From: Pieris napi
Taxonomy: Eukaryota > Arthropoda > Insecta > Lepidoptera > Pieridae
Length of the DNA stretch: 64,000 bases
Assembly (NCBI RefSeq): GCF_905475465.1
Contig: NC_062234.1
Coordinates: forward strand, 13,973,001 to 14,037,000
Direction of reading: 5' to 3'
A model generated the notes under the pieces. It saw nothing but the letters and a program-made list of their open reading frames with translations. It was not told the origin of the DNA and searched no databases. Positions 25,510 to 37,794 of the stretch are shown piece by piece. Position 1 is the stretch's first letter. Every line of letters starts with the position of its first letter. The translations under genes and the position numbers were made by a program.

Positions 25510-27190
25510 ATCTGCACTTCACATCGTACCTACAGTTTTGATAAGATGGGCCCATCCGTCAAAAATTGTGTATAATCTCTCTCTGGTCGACTGGTCTCTG
25601 GTTTGACTCTCCTTGCACTTTAATCTGTGCTGACTGCTGAGGCCTGAATTATCATAAGAAGGTTCTGAACTTATGCTCCACTATAACTTTTGTCTGAATA
25701 AAAATTCTAAACGTAAATTATAATACAATTAAGAGTAGGTTAATTTTTATAAAGCTCCGAAAGCACATGAAAATTAGCTTTATGAGATTTTCAAAGGCGT
25801 GTGTTAACAATCTGTTTAATTCACTGTACATTTTATTTCACTGCGTCGGCTTTTTGTTTTAATATGACACTCCGTAGCTGTATTTTAAGTACTTTTCTGC
25901 ATACATCCATATCTTTTCTAAATCTTTTTGTAAAAAAAACACTTATTTTGTCGAGACTTTTATTTGAAGTGTCTTTCATAATCCCTAAACTACTCAATTA
26001 GTATGTTATATTATCTATATAAATGTAAATTAATCCACGAAATATATGTTCGTTATATTATTGCGTGTGCTCATTATTGGAGGTTATGAATTGAACACTT
26101 AGGAAATGAATCAGAAGTGAGAATTTCATTGATAAAACAATGAATTGACTCGGAAACTTTTATTTGGAATTAAAAATTCATTTTTGTGTTAAATAATGCA
26201 TTTCATAACGCTACAAGTACACGATAACGTTTTTTTAAATAAATTTCGTCATTTTTGTAAATGTATGTTTACGCTGTGATAAAGACAAATGTGCTTTTAA
26301 AACTGCGTAAGTTTGTTTTTCTATATATAATATCGAAACGAAATGCGCCCTCAATCAAAAAATTAGATGCTTAAACGAAAATCCTGCAAATAAATTATAT
26401 TAATCCCAAGCTGTCTCGTTAGTGAGACCGAATACGTTTAACTAGCAAATTTCGGCAAAAACTTAATTACAAATGGTTCTCCACGCTGGCCGCAGTTTGT
26501 TGTCATTCCCCTCGTTCAAATACATTAATAACTATGAATAAACATCAATATTGATGTTACTTATAATACTGTATAGAGTTAAAATATATAATTTAAATTT
26601 TTGTATTCCTATAAAACCTTAGCCTACAAATAACGGGTAACCTACAAATTATGAAACGAAAATAATTTTGATAACGGATAATACAAGAAAGTAAAAAACA
26701 TTTTTAAAAAGTTTACCGGTTTTTATAGTCATTAAAATACTGAGCGTTGACTTAATTATGTAGTTCAAAAAAACAATATCGAATATACCTTTTGTTTCAC
26801 GTTATACAATATGTTTTAATAACATTCTTTTTTGTTTTTTTTTAAGGTATTTTTTTTATTATTAGTTATTTAACAAAACAAGGACCTAAGAACAGAAGTC
26901 CCACCTGATGATGTACTACTGCTACCGTTACAATTTCAGTATGAAAGGAACAATCTGCACTCTTAAACTTTACGAGGATATTGCTTGTGAAGTAAATTGA
27001 TTAACTTTATAAATACTTCATTGACTGTTGAAATGAAACTTTCACGCTGAATGCAAATTGTTTTATTTGCAACTAAATACTTTGGAGCTTTCCTTTATTT
27101 CCGTTGACTCGATGTTTGTGTAAAAAACTGTTTCTTTTAAATTTTATTACTGTCTATTTATTTATAAATCAAATCAAACCCAAATTATCT
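25510..27190. other. Gene-free stretch
   Basis: AT-rich; nothing recognised. Confidence 0.4.
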
Positions 27191-27192
27191 AT

Positions 27193-27522
27193 TCATTTAG
27201 GTAACACAATGTACACTTATGATCGTTAAAAAAGAAATACATATTAATTATTACATATATTATTATATTATGCTTCTAATTTTACATTTACTGCCAGTTC
27301 TCAAAACAAAGGGGTAGAACGGAAGAGAAGAACTGACAATAAACTCTCAGCCACTCTTTTTAATCGCCAATTTTTTGTTTTACACAATGTCTGTAAGGAT
27401 TATTAACCATTACGCCATGTCCCACATGACATTTTAAGTAATTAATAAAATAAAATAAATTAAATCAAAGATTTGTCCTCTATCAGAAGTATTCTCGTGG
27501 GAACAACACGCAAATACATGTT
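27193..27522 (-). mobile_element. Dispersed retroelement tail, family B copy 3
   Basis: The reverse complement begins GCGTGTTGTTCCCACGAGAA at about 27522 and continues through GGACAAATCTTTG to GTGTACATTGTGTTACC. The GTAAGTGCGTGC segment next to the head is deleted in this copy. Confidence 0.65.
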
Positions 27523-27524
27523 TG

Positions 27525-28060
27525 AAATAACTGACATAACTTAATGTTTTAAAAATATTAATTAAATTACCCAACTAAGCAAGAGGCAGCCTTTTCTGCG
27601 ACGAAAATCAATTCAAATGTCAAAAAAAATCTTAATTCATGTAAACTTATGACTGTATTTTTAAAATTAAAATTTCAACTATCGATCTTAATATTATATA
27701 GGTGATGCTAGTATTTTAACTATAATCTTGCGAGCATACATAGTAATAGAGCCTTGACAGGTTTGTTTCAATTATTGAAAATTAAATTAAAATACCGTCC
27801 TAAATTCCTTATTGAATACCTTGCAAAGTGGACATGATCTGATATCGGATGCCGGAGAGGCTTCATCCGTCGACGTCATTGCAGACCCTTGGCCTTTGGG
27901 AAGATAGAGTGACAAATAATTCTAATTCAATAAGCTTTAGATTTACTCACCTTATTTTGTAAAATCAATTAAATGTTCAATAAGAGTTTAATTGACCAAA
28001 AACGTAATTTAAGCAACTTATCTATTCCCATATATCTTGTTGGAACTTACTTGAATTAGG
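27525..28060. other. Gene-free stretch
   Basis: No supported gene. A moderately GC patch near 27830-27900 gave no coherent reading frame. Confidence 0.35.
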
Positions 28061-28065
28061 ATTCA

Positions 28066-28265
28066 GTCAAAATCAAAAAAATCAAAATTCGTTTATTCAA
28101 TTTAGATGCTTCTAAGAGCATGCTTATGAATGTCAACAACGTTTACAAAATTCACGAAAGAGCAAGACTACGCCATCCGTTCGCAAAACTACCAGGAGGC
28201 CTTGTTCTGAGAAGAACGGGCAAGAAACTCAGCAAGTTTTGCCCTCCCTTTACATTACAATTATT
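28066..28265 (-). mobile_element. LINE 3' tail fragment
   Basis: AGTCAAAATCAAAAAAATCA at 28067 is the reverse complement of a (TTTGACTT)-type tail, and the body GAAGAACGGGCAAGAAACTC resembles common lepidopteran CR1/L2-like 3' ends. Clade by inference only. Confidence 0.45.
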
Positions 28266-28269
28266 CAAA

Positions 28270-29150
28270 GGTAAATGTCATAAACCACAACGTCATTAAA
28301 GTTACATAAGTCAATAAAGGATTCAGGCATTATTTTAAAAATGAAAGAGTAGGTATCTTTATCAGCAAGTGTCTTTTTCGCATTAAAACCTTTGCCTCTG
28401 CGCCAGAACGTTATATTTATAACATACTTGCGGACGCTTGATTTCTCAGTAAATACTCTAGGTAACGATCAAATTTATTATGATACTATTTGTTAAGTAA
28501 CTGTTATTAGTAAACAAGCCATCCATAATCATAATACCTTCCGTATTTGTCGGAAATAGGTACCACACAAGCGTTGAGGTAAATTTGAATAAAGGAAAAG
28601 TCTTCTTTTAAAAACTATTTTTGCTTATTGATTTATTTGAAAATTTCAAACTTATATAAATGTTTTATAGGCGTTGTTCTGCTTCCAATAACACCATAGT
28701 TACTGAAAATACAATGTATAAATTGCGTGATCCATGTCAACTATTACAGAAACCGATATGCCTACATTAAAATCACGAGTTGGAAAGCTATAATAAAATG
28801 AAGACAGTGAAAAAATTCGATATTTAATTCGTTGTTTGTCATATTTATATGTACAAAAAATTATTGTATTTTTTTATACTTGTACCAGTGTCGTCATGGG
28901 TAAAAAATCTGTTTTCCAATTTACTGGATACCGTGAAGTTTAGATTGGAGGACTTTATATAATCTATGGTAGGCTCTCTATGTGCGTGTAAGACGCACGT
29001 CAAGACGCAGTGACGATCGTCAAGAATCAGATTTAGAAAATAATTATAATGGTCGTTAAATGTGATTTCTGTGATAATCCAATATATATACCGAAATTTG
29101 CGAATAAAAAATGCCAGCCGCGCTACAACCTTTTAGGTCTGGGCGTCACA
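28270..29150. other. Gene-free stretch
   Basis: AT-rich; nothing recognised. Confidence 0.4.
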
Positions 29151-29157
29151 TTACTAA

Positions 29158-29368
29158 CAGGCAAGTGGGTCAGTCGTTTGTGCCTAGCACACGCCTTCGA
29201 CTTTTTGAGTCTAAGGCATGCTGGCCGGTTTCCTGACGATGTTTTCCTTCACAGTGCGACAAGTGTGGAAAGTACATTGGTGCACAGCTGAGGATCGAAC
29301 CTACGTTCCATTCGTTACGTTACTGAGGAATGAGAGTCCCACGCTGGCTCTAGGCTAACACTGCTCTG
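29158..29368 (-). mobile_element. tRNA-derived SINE, copy 3
   Basis: On the minus strand: AGCAGTGTTAGCCTAGAGCC head, CGTAGGTTCGATCCTCAG B box, then GAAGGAAAACATCGTCAGGA and the 3' body ending in a CACTTGCCT-like string. Close to full length, diverged. Confidence 0.65.
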
Positions 29369-29369
29369 A

Positions 29370-30220
29370 AATTTGCGAATAGCGATTATATTTTTCTTTC
29401 AACTTCTGCTTCATTAACTAAGTAGAAAACTGTCTTAATACATGAGTTAATAATACAGTTTTTTCATACATATGCTCATTGGGACTATACATTTACCAGC
29501 TTGCCTACAAAATAGGCGCCTTGTCTCCATAAATATATATAATATTATCTTTTTCTTACACGAGGCCAAAGTGCAAAAGAGCAAGGCTAAGTTATCATCT
29601 TTAAGTTCCAGATTGTCATAAAATATATTATGGTTTACGTTCAAATTATAAAATTAATTATTCTTTTGTTTAGATATTCAAAGCATTTACTAACATTCTT
29701 GCAATACCACCAGATTTGTATCTCGGACCTATCTTATTTTAAAGTTTTATGAGTGATCTTTTCTCTCTCTCTTCCTCAAAAATATTGTTTCGCTACCAAG
29801 TAAATGATTGGTACGAGAACTGGTAGTCCTTTGAAACATAGTATATCATTTAAAATATGTTTTTGCAGTAAATTAACCCATTCCGATTTATGATTAAACA
29901 ATAAAGGTTTTTAATAATTAATGAATGAATTCAAACCAATATATTTTATAATTTCATACTTTCTATATTTTTTATGACTACGAAATACAGTTCATGCAAT
30001 TCATCCGAAACTATTCATACAAATTCTAAAAGTTTCATTGAGAAGTTATTCATGCCGCGTTACCGGGTAAGGCCGGCTCATAAAAAAGATAAAACTTACC
30101 CCAAAAAGTCCTATCGAATGTACACTGAACAGGGCATTGTAGGTCAGGATTCCATCATTTCTAACACTATCACTGCACCATAAAGTCATTAACAGTCATA
30201 AGTGTTTGTGAATCGATGTT
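29370..30220. other. Gene-free stretch
   Basis: AT-rich; no supported gene. Confidence 0.4.
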
Positions 30221-30221
30221 C

Positions 30222-30345
30222 CACGCAACAGTACGGTGGGTGGTTGAGGTGACGATTGCGGCGCGCGCAGAACGCGAGCTTCTGGCGCGGGACGCGAGGC
30301 AGACTGCCCGGGTCCCCGCGTAACAGGGTTGCCAGATGATAACGT
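30222..30345. promoter_or_regulatory. GC-rich island, candidate promoter or first exon
   Basis: A sharp GC- and CpG-rich patch (GCGGCGCGCGCAGAACGCGA at 30259; CCCGGGTCCCCGCGTAACAG near 30307) in otherwise AT-rich DNA. A 62-codon minus-strand frame spans it (30189-30377) but has no recognisable domain. In insect genomes such patches are often 5' exons or promoters. No downstream exon could be linked to it. Confidence 0.35.
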
Positions 30346-30587
30346 TTAATTTTCCTTGGAGCAGCCATATCTACCATTACTTTATAATTTTTGTTTCAGA
30401 AATCTATTTTAATACATGATATTGATTTTTAAAATTGTTTTTATAACTCATTGTTCCATTGCAATATAAACTACATTACATAGCAAGTATTAAGGTATAC
30501 TGATACTTAAAGCTACTATTACTATATAGTTTATTGCACTCCAAATTCGCGAATATTCATTTATTATACTTTTAATGTTTTTTTACT

Positions 30588-30705
30588 GCGGAGCACGACG
30601 TGATCGTAACTCCCGCGACGGAACGACCAAAAGAAGAAAGCTGGAGGAGGCCTATACCCGTGAAGGGGTTCCGATTGACTGCTAGGAGCTGGGATATTAG
30701 GGATC
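30588..30705 (+). mobile_element. LINE ORF2 C-terminal remnant
   Basis: Plus-strand frame near 30601 ends DGTTKRRKLEEAYTREG then VPIDC and a stop, matching the WRxLEEAY ending of non-LTR retrotransposons. Confidence 0.5.
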
Positions 30706-31159
30706 GCAAGTAAAAAAATATTTAAAAAAAATCTTAGCTGTATATTATTATTATTATTTTGGTAATGATTGGAAATTAAACGGGCTTTATAACCCAAACC
30801 TACAGGAGACTATTTGTAATGTTTGAATATACTGGACTTCGTAAACCCATTCGAACGAATATTCGTTAACCGTTAATGAATGTTTCCTATAGCATAGCAT
30901 ATACAGCTTTATACTACGTATAACTACCACGCAACTTCCCATTGGTGAATGAGACGAATAATATTATATCTGCGTCTCTTGGACTGTATTATTTTTGATG
31001 TCATAAAAAGGTTATCAACCATCTGCGCCTAACTCGAAACCATTGTAGTTTTACCGACTCTTTCAAGTAATACGCATGCGCCCCTAATTGCAGGAGCTGC
31101 ATAGCACATTTAATACTCTGTACTGTTCTGTGATAATATTTTTTCGCTACAAATAAGGC

Positions 31160-31350
31160 GAGTATGAGCACTGGTCACCCTAGCTAGGCCGCCGCCGCCG
31201 CCTCTCATTGCCCTAAATTCGCGCTCCAGAGGCAGCACAATAATTGTAACTGCAGCCACGACGGCCGCACTATCGACCGCGTACCTTTGTGAAAGTAAAA
31301 ACTTATTCGATCGAATACAATGCGGTACTCCGTCACCGACGCGATCTCAA
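31160..31350. promoter_or_regulatory. Second GC-rich patch, candidate promoter or 5' exon
   Basis: Contains GCCGCCGCCGCCGCCTCTCA, ACGACGGCCGCACTATCGAC and ACTCCGTCACCGACGCGATC. The CpG content stands out from the flanks. No ORF with family similarity. Confidence 0.3.
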
Positions 31351-31354
31351 TCCT

Positions 31355-32668
31355 CTAGGTCACAATATAGCTTAAACTTATCGATTATTTTTAAGTAAGT
31401 TTATAAATAACGCCTCGGTAAATGTTTCCATTTCGAGCGTAGCGGCACATTTTAGCTTGGACGGAACCTTTTCGACATATATTTTCATATATTTTAAACT
31501 TTTTTAGTACTTCAACTATTTATTAGATAATTTTATGACTAATTTAATTTATGAATATTTTATGAATAATTCTGTATAATACTTATAATAATAAATTCAA
31601 TACACTATTCAATATAATATTTGTTGTTAAGCTTTGACAAGTGAGGTCTACATTAATGCTACGAAGCTACGACAGTCTACAACTAAAAGCTACGACGTGC
31701 TACGCATATATCATTCGTTTGTTATGCAAATTCGTAGTTATTGCGAAATAATTTATGTCAACATTTCCTTAACGCAATAATTTTAATTTGCTATATTTCT
31801 ACCGAATATTTGGTTTATTTCTGGTGTTTATTTAATAATATACAAACTTAGTCCATTATAATAAAGTATATTATTAATAAAAACAAATAATGAATATTTT
31901 GACTCGCCCCATTTAAAAAACTTGTACTAGAATATACTTTTGGCTACTGATAGCGTTTTTTGAGTGTGTATTTCAATACTCGCTTTATTTTCATATAAAG
32001 TAATATTAGTACCGTTTATTGGAATAAACGTATCACTAAGTAACATTCATACCAAATCAGGGTATATAATTCTTCGTTGGCACAAAATTTGTTTACTAAA
32101 AATATAATTGAAACAGACGTGTTTAATTTTTTTAGAGATATGCTTGAGAACTGGAAATCTAAAGAATGCTTTTGAAAGATAACAATTTTTATCTATAACT
32201 TACATATAATACAATATACAGAGATACAAAAAAAAACGTATTGTTTTTTGTTGTATCGGATGTTCGACATTCATTTTGCAATATAAACAAATTTGAATTT
32301 ATCCAGCTAAAATGCTAACATTTATTTTAATCAAGAATAATAATCTTAACGTATCAAAGGATACCAAGATTTAGCAAGCTTAAACACAGTGCTTATAAAA
32401 GCTTTGCACAGACACCTAATTTTGTATGCAAAGCCCAAATTTATCCATAGTAAGCGAGCTAATGCGAATAACCTCTTATCACTATATATTAATAACAGTT
32501 TAGGCAATCAAAATACAGGTGCTAAGTGCAAATTTTACTCTAGGGACATTTAGGAAAATGATGTTTACAACGTACGCGTCCACGATCCGCAGAGCGCTTT
32601 AAAGTTAATATCGTTACATTACACAATACACACGTTATACTTGGAAGACATAAAAGTTGTAAGACTAT
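31355..32668. other. Gene-free stretch
   Basis: AT-rich. A short GCTACGA-iterated patch lies at about 31659-31705 (GCTACGAAGCTACGAC, then GCTACGACGTGCTACGC). No gene supported. Confidence 0.4.
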
Positions 32669-32671
32669 TTA

Positions 32672-32762
32672 TATCTCAACGATTCGTAGTAGTAGTGTAA
32701 GTTTGCAATCTTTTAAATGTAAGTACAAAATGTAATGTTTTGGAGTCAAATAATGTTTTCAA
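32672..32762 (+). repeat. Dispersed repeat pair, copy 2
   Basis: ATCTCAACGATTCGTAGTAG ... CAATCTTTTAAATGTAAGTA ... AAAATGTAATGTTTT pairs with the minus-strand copy at 3838-3935. Confidence 0.6.
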
Positions 32763-32999
32763 ATTTTTAAAGAAAGAGATCGCTCGAAAGTGATAAAGCC
32801 TTCCTTTTTATTTAATAATGTCAAATGTATTATGTAATTTTATTATTATTATTAGGTATATAAAATATTTCTTTACATACAACGAAGTGTTAATTAATAA
32901 ATAAAGTATTTTTTTTTATTTATTCATTTTATACAATTTAATATATTGTATATACTCATTGGTTTTGTTTTTCAAATATAAAAAGGAGGCCAAAAGTCA

Positions 33000-33170
33000 T
33001 TACCGAATGGACCCCACTTTACATTACATACAAAGCCAAGGTAGACCAAGAAATAGGATAAAATGGGATGGTTTAGAGGAGGCCTACGCCGCAGAGGTGA
33101 CTACTGAATATTAGTTTGTAGGTAGAGTAATTCAGAAGAAATTAAGCCTTATTAATTTATTGATACAACA
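33000..33170 (+). mobile_element. LINE ORF2 C-terminal remnant
   Basis: Plus-strand frame: RNRIKWDGLEEAYAAEV then TTEY and a stop (about 33045-33107), followed by AAGCCTTATTAATTTATTG. This is the same WxxLEEAY ending seen in other fragments. Confidence 0.5.
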
Positions 33171-33174
33171 AACT

Positions 33175-34530
33175 AACAGATCCTATCACTTTTTCAGGCA
33201 ACCCAAATGACGAGGAAAGAGAAAAAAAGACTACAAATAAAACCAGGTCTAAAAAATCGATTGATTAAAACGATATATGTGTCTAATTTTAGTCGATAAT
33301 AACTGAAGTTAACTATTTTATATTTAACAACATAAAACCCCTTTTTTAATAATTTATCAAAATTCCATGTATCACTATAGTAAAAGGCAGTAGAGTACAG
33401 CAGTACAGTCAACACGGTCTCTGCGTTATACATTCGATCCTACTGCGCCTAATCGAAAATCGTGTTTGCGTGTTGTAGCATGCGTGAGACTTTGCGATTC
33501 CTAAAATACTTATCAGAGCCCCAAGTCCACTCGGACATTCAGTTGTATATCTCATTGAGACAATTTATTCATTATTACATTGAAGAAGTGAATAAACACT
33601 TTGTTTTTCAACGTTTTAAATGTGTATACTATTAATTAGTTTGCCCATAGTAATTTTTTGTTAATTATATTGTACAACTAAACAACGGAGGTAGAAAAAC
33701 AACATAATTAGACATACTATCAAAATACAACTAGTTGAGATGTTTCAATTAGCAAGTAGCCTTAGAAAAAGGAATATAAAAAAAACAGTCCTTAGTGATT
33801 CTTGTTTGCTCTGGTACATTAATTTGCTTCTGCAAGCTTCCAATTTTATACAACGAATACTTTGAACATATAAAATTTTTAAACAATAAAAACCACAAGT
33901 TTTGTAGCAGATAAGGCAATTATTAATTGCAGAGCAAAGCAAACTGTGACTACCTATTACTACCAAGTTTAAATTTAATTTAAACAAAAGTTTACAATGA
34001 GCCAGTTGTGAAAGAATAAAACGTAAAGAGGCGGCGCTGTGAAACGGTGTCTACTTAGTCTAAACTTAGTCCCCGGCAGACCTTAAGTGGACAGAGAGTG
34101 CGAAGAAATCCGGTTCAGCTATAAAGATAGACCATTGGATCGAAATCATCAAAACAATAATAAGAATTTAATAAAATCGTATTATTAATCTAATCTTAAG
34201 AAATGTTAAACATGTTAGAAGTTTGACTGGTCAAATTTTGAATTCATTAAATCGACTTTCAATGTATGCCTGACCCAATTAGGTTCTCCAGGAAAAATAA
34301 CAAAGAGTTATGGAAAGAAAAAAGGAATAAGGTACATTTTAAGTGTGTAATGTGTGTGTTTGGTTGTGACTGGCCCTGGCTCAGCATTATGATGTGGAGC
34401 AGACGTGTTTCACAGCGCTTATCATTCTGCCAGAGACCACAACAGTTAATTTGCGCCTCAGACGTAAAAAAAAGAAAAAGAATGTATTTATAATTACTTT
34501 AATTAATTAATTTTGACAACATATAAACTA
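33175..34530. other. Gene-free stretch before the first gene
   Basis: AT-rich. A diverged patch with CACAGCGCTTATCATTCTGC near 34411 gave no coherent domain. No gene supported. Confidence 0.4.
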
Positions 34531-34533
34531 AAC

Positions 34534-34539
34534 TTTATT
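34534..34539 (-). other. Poly(A) signal of the 114-aa gene
   Basis: AATAAA on the minus strand, about 50 bp past the stop codon at 34588-34590. Confidence 0.6.
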
Positions 34540-34587
34540 GAATTAATCATAAAAATAACTTACAAACTAATGACAAATAAGCAATAT

Positions 34588-34932
34588 CTAAGGATTACCA
34601 GAAACAAAAACGAATACAGGAGTGAATTTTGGATCCCAACTACCATCATTCACAGACTGTGGTGACAAATCACCAGTTTTATAGGTATCGCAGATTTTTC
34701 CAAAGATATCTTTGAATTTCTGATCCGCGTCACTGTTTACTGCTGTTTCTACATCTTCTATCGTTGAACTGACTGGAAGCACTGTCTTTCCCGTTGTGTA
34801 TGGTGTACTCTTGCCATATTGAAGATCCATCCAGTCATTAAGAATTCCCTCTAAAACAGTCTTGACACTGGGGTTAGTTGCTGCCTCGATAGCATCGGAG
34901 AGATCGTTGATGGTCACCTTTGGTACAGACAT
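34588..34932 (-). CDS. Small uncharacterised protein, 114 aa
   Basis: I do not recognise this protein. One coding exon encodes 114 residues with a helical, acidic N-terminal half (DLSDAIEAATNPSVKTVLEG) and a less ordered C-terminal half ending FVFVSGNP. It has no signal peptide and no transmembrane segment. There is one cysteine. The start is the first ATG of exon 2: the acceptor TTTTGCAG lies just before ATCAAATC-ATG at 34940. A short upstream exon ends at 35894 with donor GAAG|GTAAGA, contains no ATG and is therefore 5' UTR. A TATA-like TTTATAAG at 35958-35965 and an AATAAA at 34534 complete a compact gene. Its N-terminal helix weakly resembles that of the secreted proline-rich protein 5 kb away on the same strand. 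A real gene is likely; its function is unknown. Confidence 0.8.
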   Translation of the reverse strand: MSVPKVTINDLSDAIEAATNPSVKTVLEGILNDWMDLQYGKSTPYTTGKTVLPVSSTIEDVETAVNSDADQKFKDIFGKICDTYKTGDLSPQSVNDGSWDPKFTPVFVFVSGNP

Positions 34933-35893
34933 GATTTGATCTGCAAAAGGTAAAATTTATGATATATAAGTCACTTTCACTTAACTGTTTAGATAGAAGA
35001 TAGTAAAATACTATACATATAAAAAAACATTAAAATCGCAATTAGCTCAATCAGAAATAGTACAATTTTTTATTTAAAAACACGTCTATGTTTTTTTTTC
35101 AACAATCTTGATTTGTTGATAAAAAAAACCGCTATAGATGAAAAAAAATATTCCTACAGACAATATCCATTGGATTTATAAATATTTACTCGTTAAATAA
35201 TTACCGATAAATATTTACCTCTATACTTGAAAAAAAAACTAATCTTTTTTTTAAACATCAAATATTAATCATGTAAAATCTAATGAGTTATAATAGTATT
35301 TCGGCATTATCGTCTCTTAGAAATTACGAGGAAAATAAACTCTTTTGCATAAATACGGGCACCTAATGAAATTTACGTTCTAAAGTCGATTTCCGTTAAG
35401 GAAATTTAATTGTCTGACTTAGCGTGTATAGTGTATACGCGTGTATTTAATTCTGATAATTTATTCAAGTTTTATGAGTTCTATTACGGTACACGGCCAA
35501 TTTTTTTAAACATAGACTAAATTTCCTTATGTGCCCGTTTTTTGCAAAAGAGTTTATTACAAAATTTTTAAGATCATAAAAATAGGTACTTTTTTCATGA
35601 TAACAATAATATATGATACAACTTGTTTCTTAAAAGAAGAATTACATACATATGAATCATGCCTTGATACCAAATAAAAGTGGAAGTTCTTTCGGCATTT
35701 GTTTTTGTTTTTTTAATTTTAAAACGAGAAACGTCTTGGGGATTCAGTTTCGAAATCAATTATCTATTTTAGTAATGTAGAATACTCGAAACTCGAACGC
35801 CGAAATTGTTTTTCTAATTTAAGTGTTACACAATGTCTATTACAATAAATTAGCAAGAAAATAAATAAAGCCCGTAAATAAATAAAGTCTTAC

Positions 35894-35935
35894 CTTCAAA
35901 CGATATAGGCGTCACAAGCTCGCAAAATGTACTAA
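35894..35935 (-). other. Non-coding first exon of the 114-aa gene (predicted)
   Basis: Ends GTTTGAAG|GTAAGA (donor at 35888-35893). The start near 35930 is inferred from the upstream TATA-like box. No ATG inside. Confidence 0.55.
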
Positions 35936-35957
35936 TGTTATACAATCACTGGCCGAA

Positions 35958-35965
35958 CTTATAAA
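35958..35965 (-). promoter_or_regulatory. TATA-like box of the 114-aa gene
   Basis: TTTATAAG on the minus strand, about 30 bp upstream of the inferred transcription start. Confidence 0.5.
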
Positions 35966-35986
35966 TGATGGGACAATCAACTTGAG

Positions 35987-36085
35987 ATATGGGTGTGACT
36001 GGATAACGATCAGATCACACGGTGCAAAACTGCCATGTTTTCGCATCAATGCCCTAAATACCGCGTGATAAAATACGATAAAAGT
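35987..36085 (-). repeat. Promoter-proximal duplicated block, copy 1
   Basis: A 99-bp block starting about 20 bp upstream of the TATA-like box. It is near-identical to 38295-38394: three substitutions and one single-base indel. It contains GATAA three times (GGATAACGATC, GTGATAAAAT, ACGATAAAAG on the plus strand) and GATCAGATC, so it could be a GATA-factor-responsive enhancer. It may equally be a repeat; no TIRs or tail were seen. Confidence 0.7.
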
Positions 36086-36280
36086 AACTTCAACTTTTCA
36101 TATTTGTACACCCACTTAAAAACGAACAAGGCTATATCACTTAGGCCGTATTTTCTATAAGTGTTTTATAAAGCAGTATCCCAAGCCTTTTAAGAACTGC
36201 TAAGCTCCTTCTTTAATTCAGGCTGAGTCGAATTTATTCCGAAAAACTTTGATGGGTTCCATACAACTATAGGTCCATAT

Positions 36281-36660
36281 GATAATAATAATAATAGCCT
36301 TTATTTAGATACATTGACAATTAAACAAATTTCCATTTTAATTCTCTTCTAGTGTATCTGTGTACCCTTTTTTGGCAAAGGCCTCCTCCAAATCCCGCCA
36401 TTCCTCTCTGCACTGTGCCTCTCTATGTCATTAACCTACCACCTGCTATTTCTTTAATGTGGTATCCACCTTCTGGGTTGCCTCCCTCTTTTTCGTTTAT
36501 TGTACTTTGGGCACCAGTTTAGTAGTTTTTTGCTCCACTTTTCTGTTCCTCTTGCCATGTGCCCCGCCCATTTCCACTTTAGTTTATTTATTGATTGTAA
36601 CATCTGTTACTTTAGTTATTTTTCTTAACGCTGTATTCTTTATTGTTGCTTCTTTTCTTT
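36281..36660 (-). mobile_element. LINE ORF2 C-terminal remnant, family A copy 3
   Basis: On the minus strand the coding end reads EEWRDLEEAFAKKGYTDTLE then EN and a stop near 36341. An AATAAAGG signal and a (TTA)n tail follow at 36281-36300. It is the best preserved 3' end of family A and is 5'-truncated. Confidence 0.7.
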
Positions 36661-36664
36661 CCTA

Positions 36665-37545
36665 TCTTTGTAGCTTTGTAGGCGCCCAAGTTTGTGAGCC
36701 ATATGTACAGGTAGTATATAATTTAATAAATTAAATTTTATTTTATTAGGTACCTTTAAAAAGTTAAATGTATAGACGAGGACAGAGGTCATAATGTTTC
36801 TATGGAAAAATCCTAGGTAAATCTTCAAACTCTTCGTATACAAAATGCATAGGTGAATAAACTGTCATTAGTATATTATATAATTACTTTATGCATGCGT
36901 AAAAGATAGACGAAAGCGTGTTATCATACATACTTTTATTAATTGTTTCAAAAAACATAACAGACACATCACACCACATGAAGCTGTAAACGCAGTATTT
37001 CAATAGTACATATCTACATGAACAAAATAATTATAACAAAGGTTTTGAATGGAGTTGGAGATCATGAAATATCTAAATTTAAAAATTAAATGTTGTAAGA
37101 ACACATGCAAATCCTGCGTTTGGGGGCGCGAAATGTGATATCGGTAGGTACTTGTGATACTCGTAGGTAGGTCCAATGTATTGCATGTGTAAAGAGACCT
37201 AGCTGGAACGTGAATGTTTATGATTTCAAAGGATTAAACTAATTGAAAAGCTACTTCACAGCGGTTCTTCATAAAAGCTACGCTTTACATGAGATTTCTT
37301 AAGTTTCCTCATCCTAACGTGAAAGAAGATTTTATTTTATTTACATAAGCTTGCCTGTCACATTGCCGGTCTTGTTTTTTTTTTACTTAATGTCTGATAA
37401 ATTTGTACATAAAAGAAAAAATACCCAAAACAAATACAAGATTCAATGTGACAAGCACTAAGGAAACAAACGAACGCATATTATTATATCTGTTCGTTTG
37501 TTCTGGATATTTCCAGCTCTAAAGTCTTAAGATTCAGAGTTGAGA
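36665..37545. other. Gene-free stretch
   Basis: AT-rich; no supported gene. Confidence 0.4.
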
Positions 37546-37549
37546 CTTA

Positions 37550-37790
37550 GGGTGAGATCTATAGAGCGCACTTAGACTTTGCTCAGACTTAACTATAACC
37601 ATTCTTTACTTTTTTAAAGGATAATAAAGAAGGTATTGCATGAAATGAAACATCAATTTCTGTCTTAGCTTGAGCTTAGCTTAATCTCACCGTGAAAATG
37701 TCGATAAATATACTAAATCATAGTTTAACCTTAGTGTTTTTCGTAAGTAAAGTCTGAGCAAAGTCCAAGTGCGCACTATAGATCTCACCC
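37550..37790. mobile_element. 241-bp PIF/Harbinger-type MITE
   Basis: GGGTGAGATCTATAG starts the left arm and CTATAGATCTCACCC ends the right arm. The arms stay similar for about 50 bp (GCGCACTTAGACTTTGCTCA against its inverse). TTA flanks both sides (37547-37549 and 37791-37793), the 3-bp target duplication typical of PIF/Harbinger elements. No transposase. Confidence 0.8.
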
Positions 37791-37794
37791 TTAG

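Noticed and set aside
30189..30377. 62-codon minus-strand frame in the GC-rich island
   Set aside because: High GC alone can keep a short frame open; no family similarity or linked exon was found, so it is listed only as a possible promoter or exon region.
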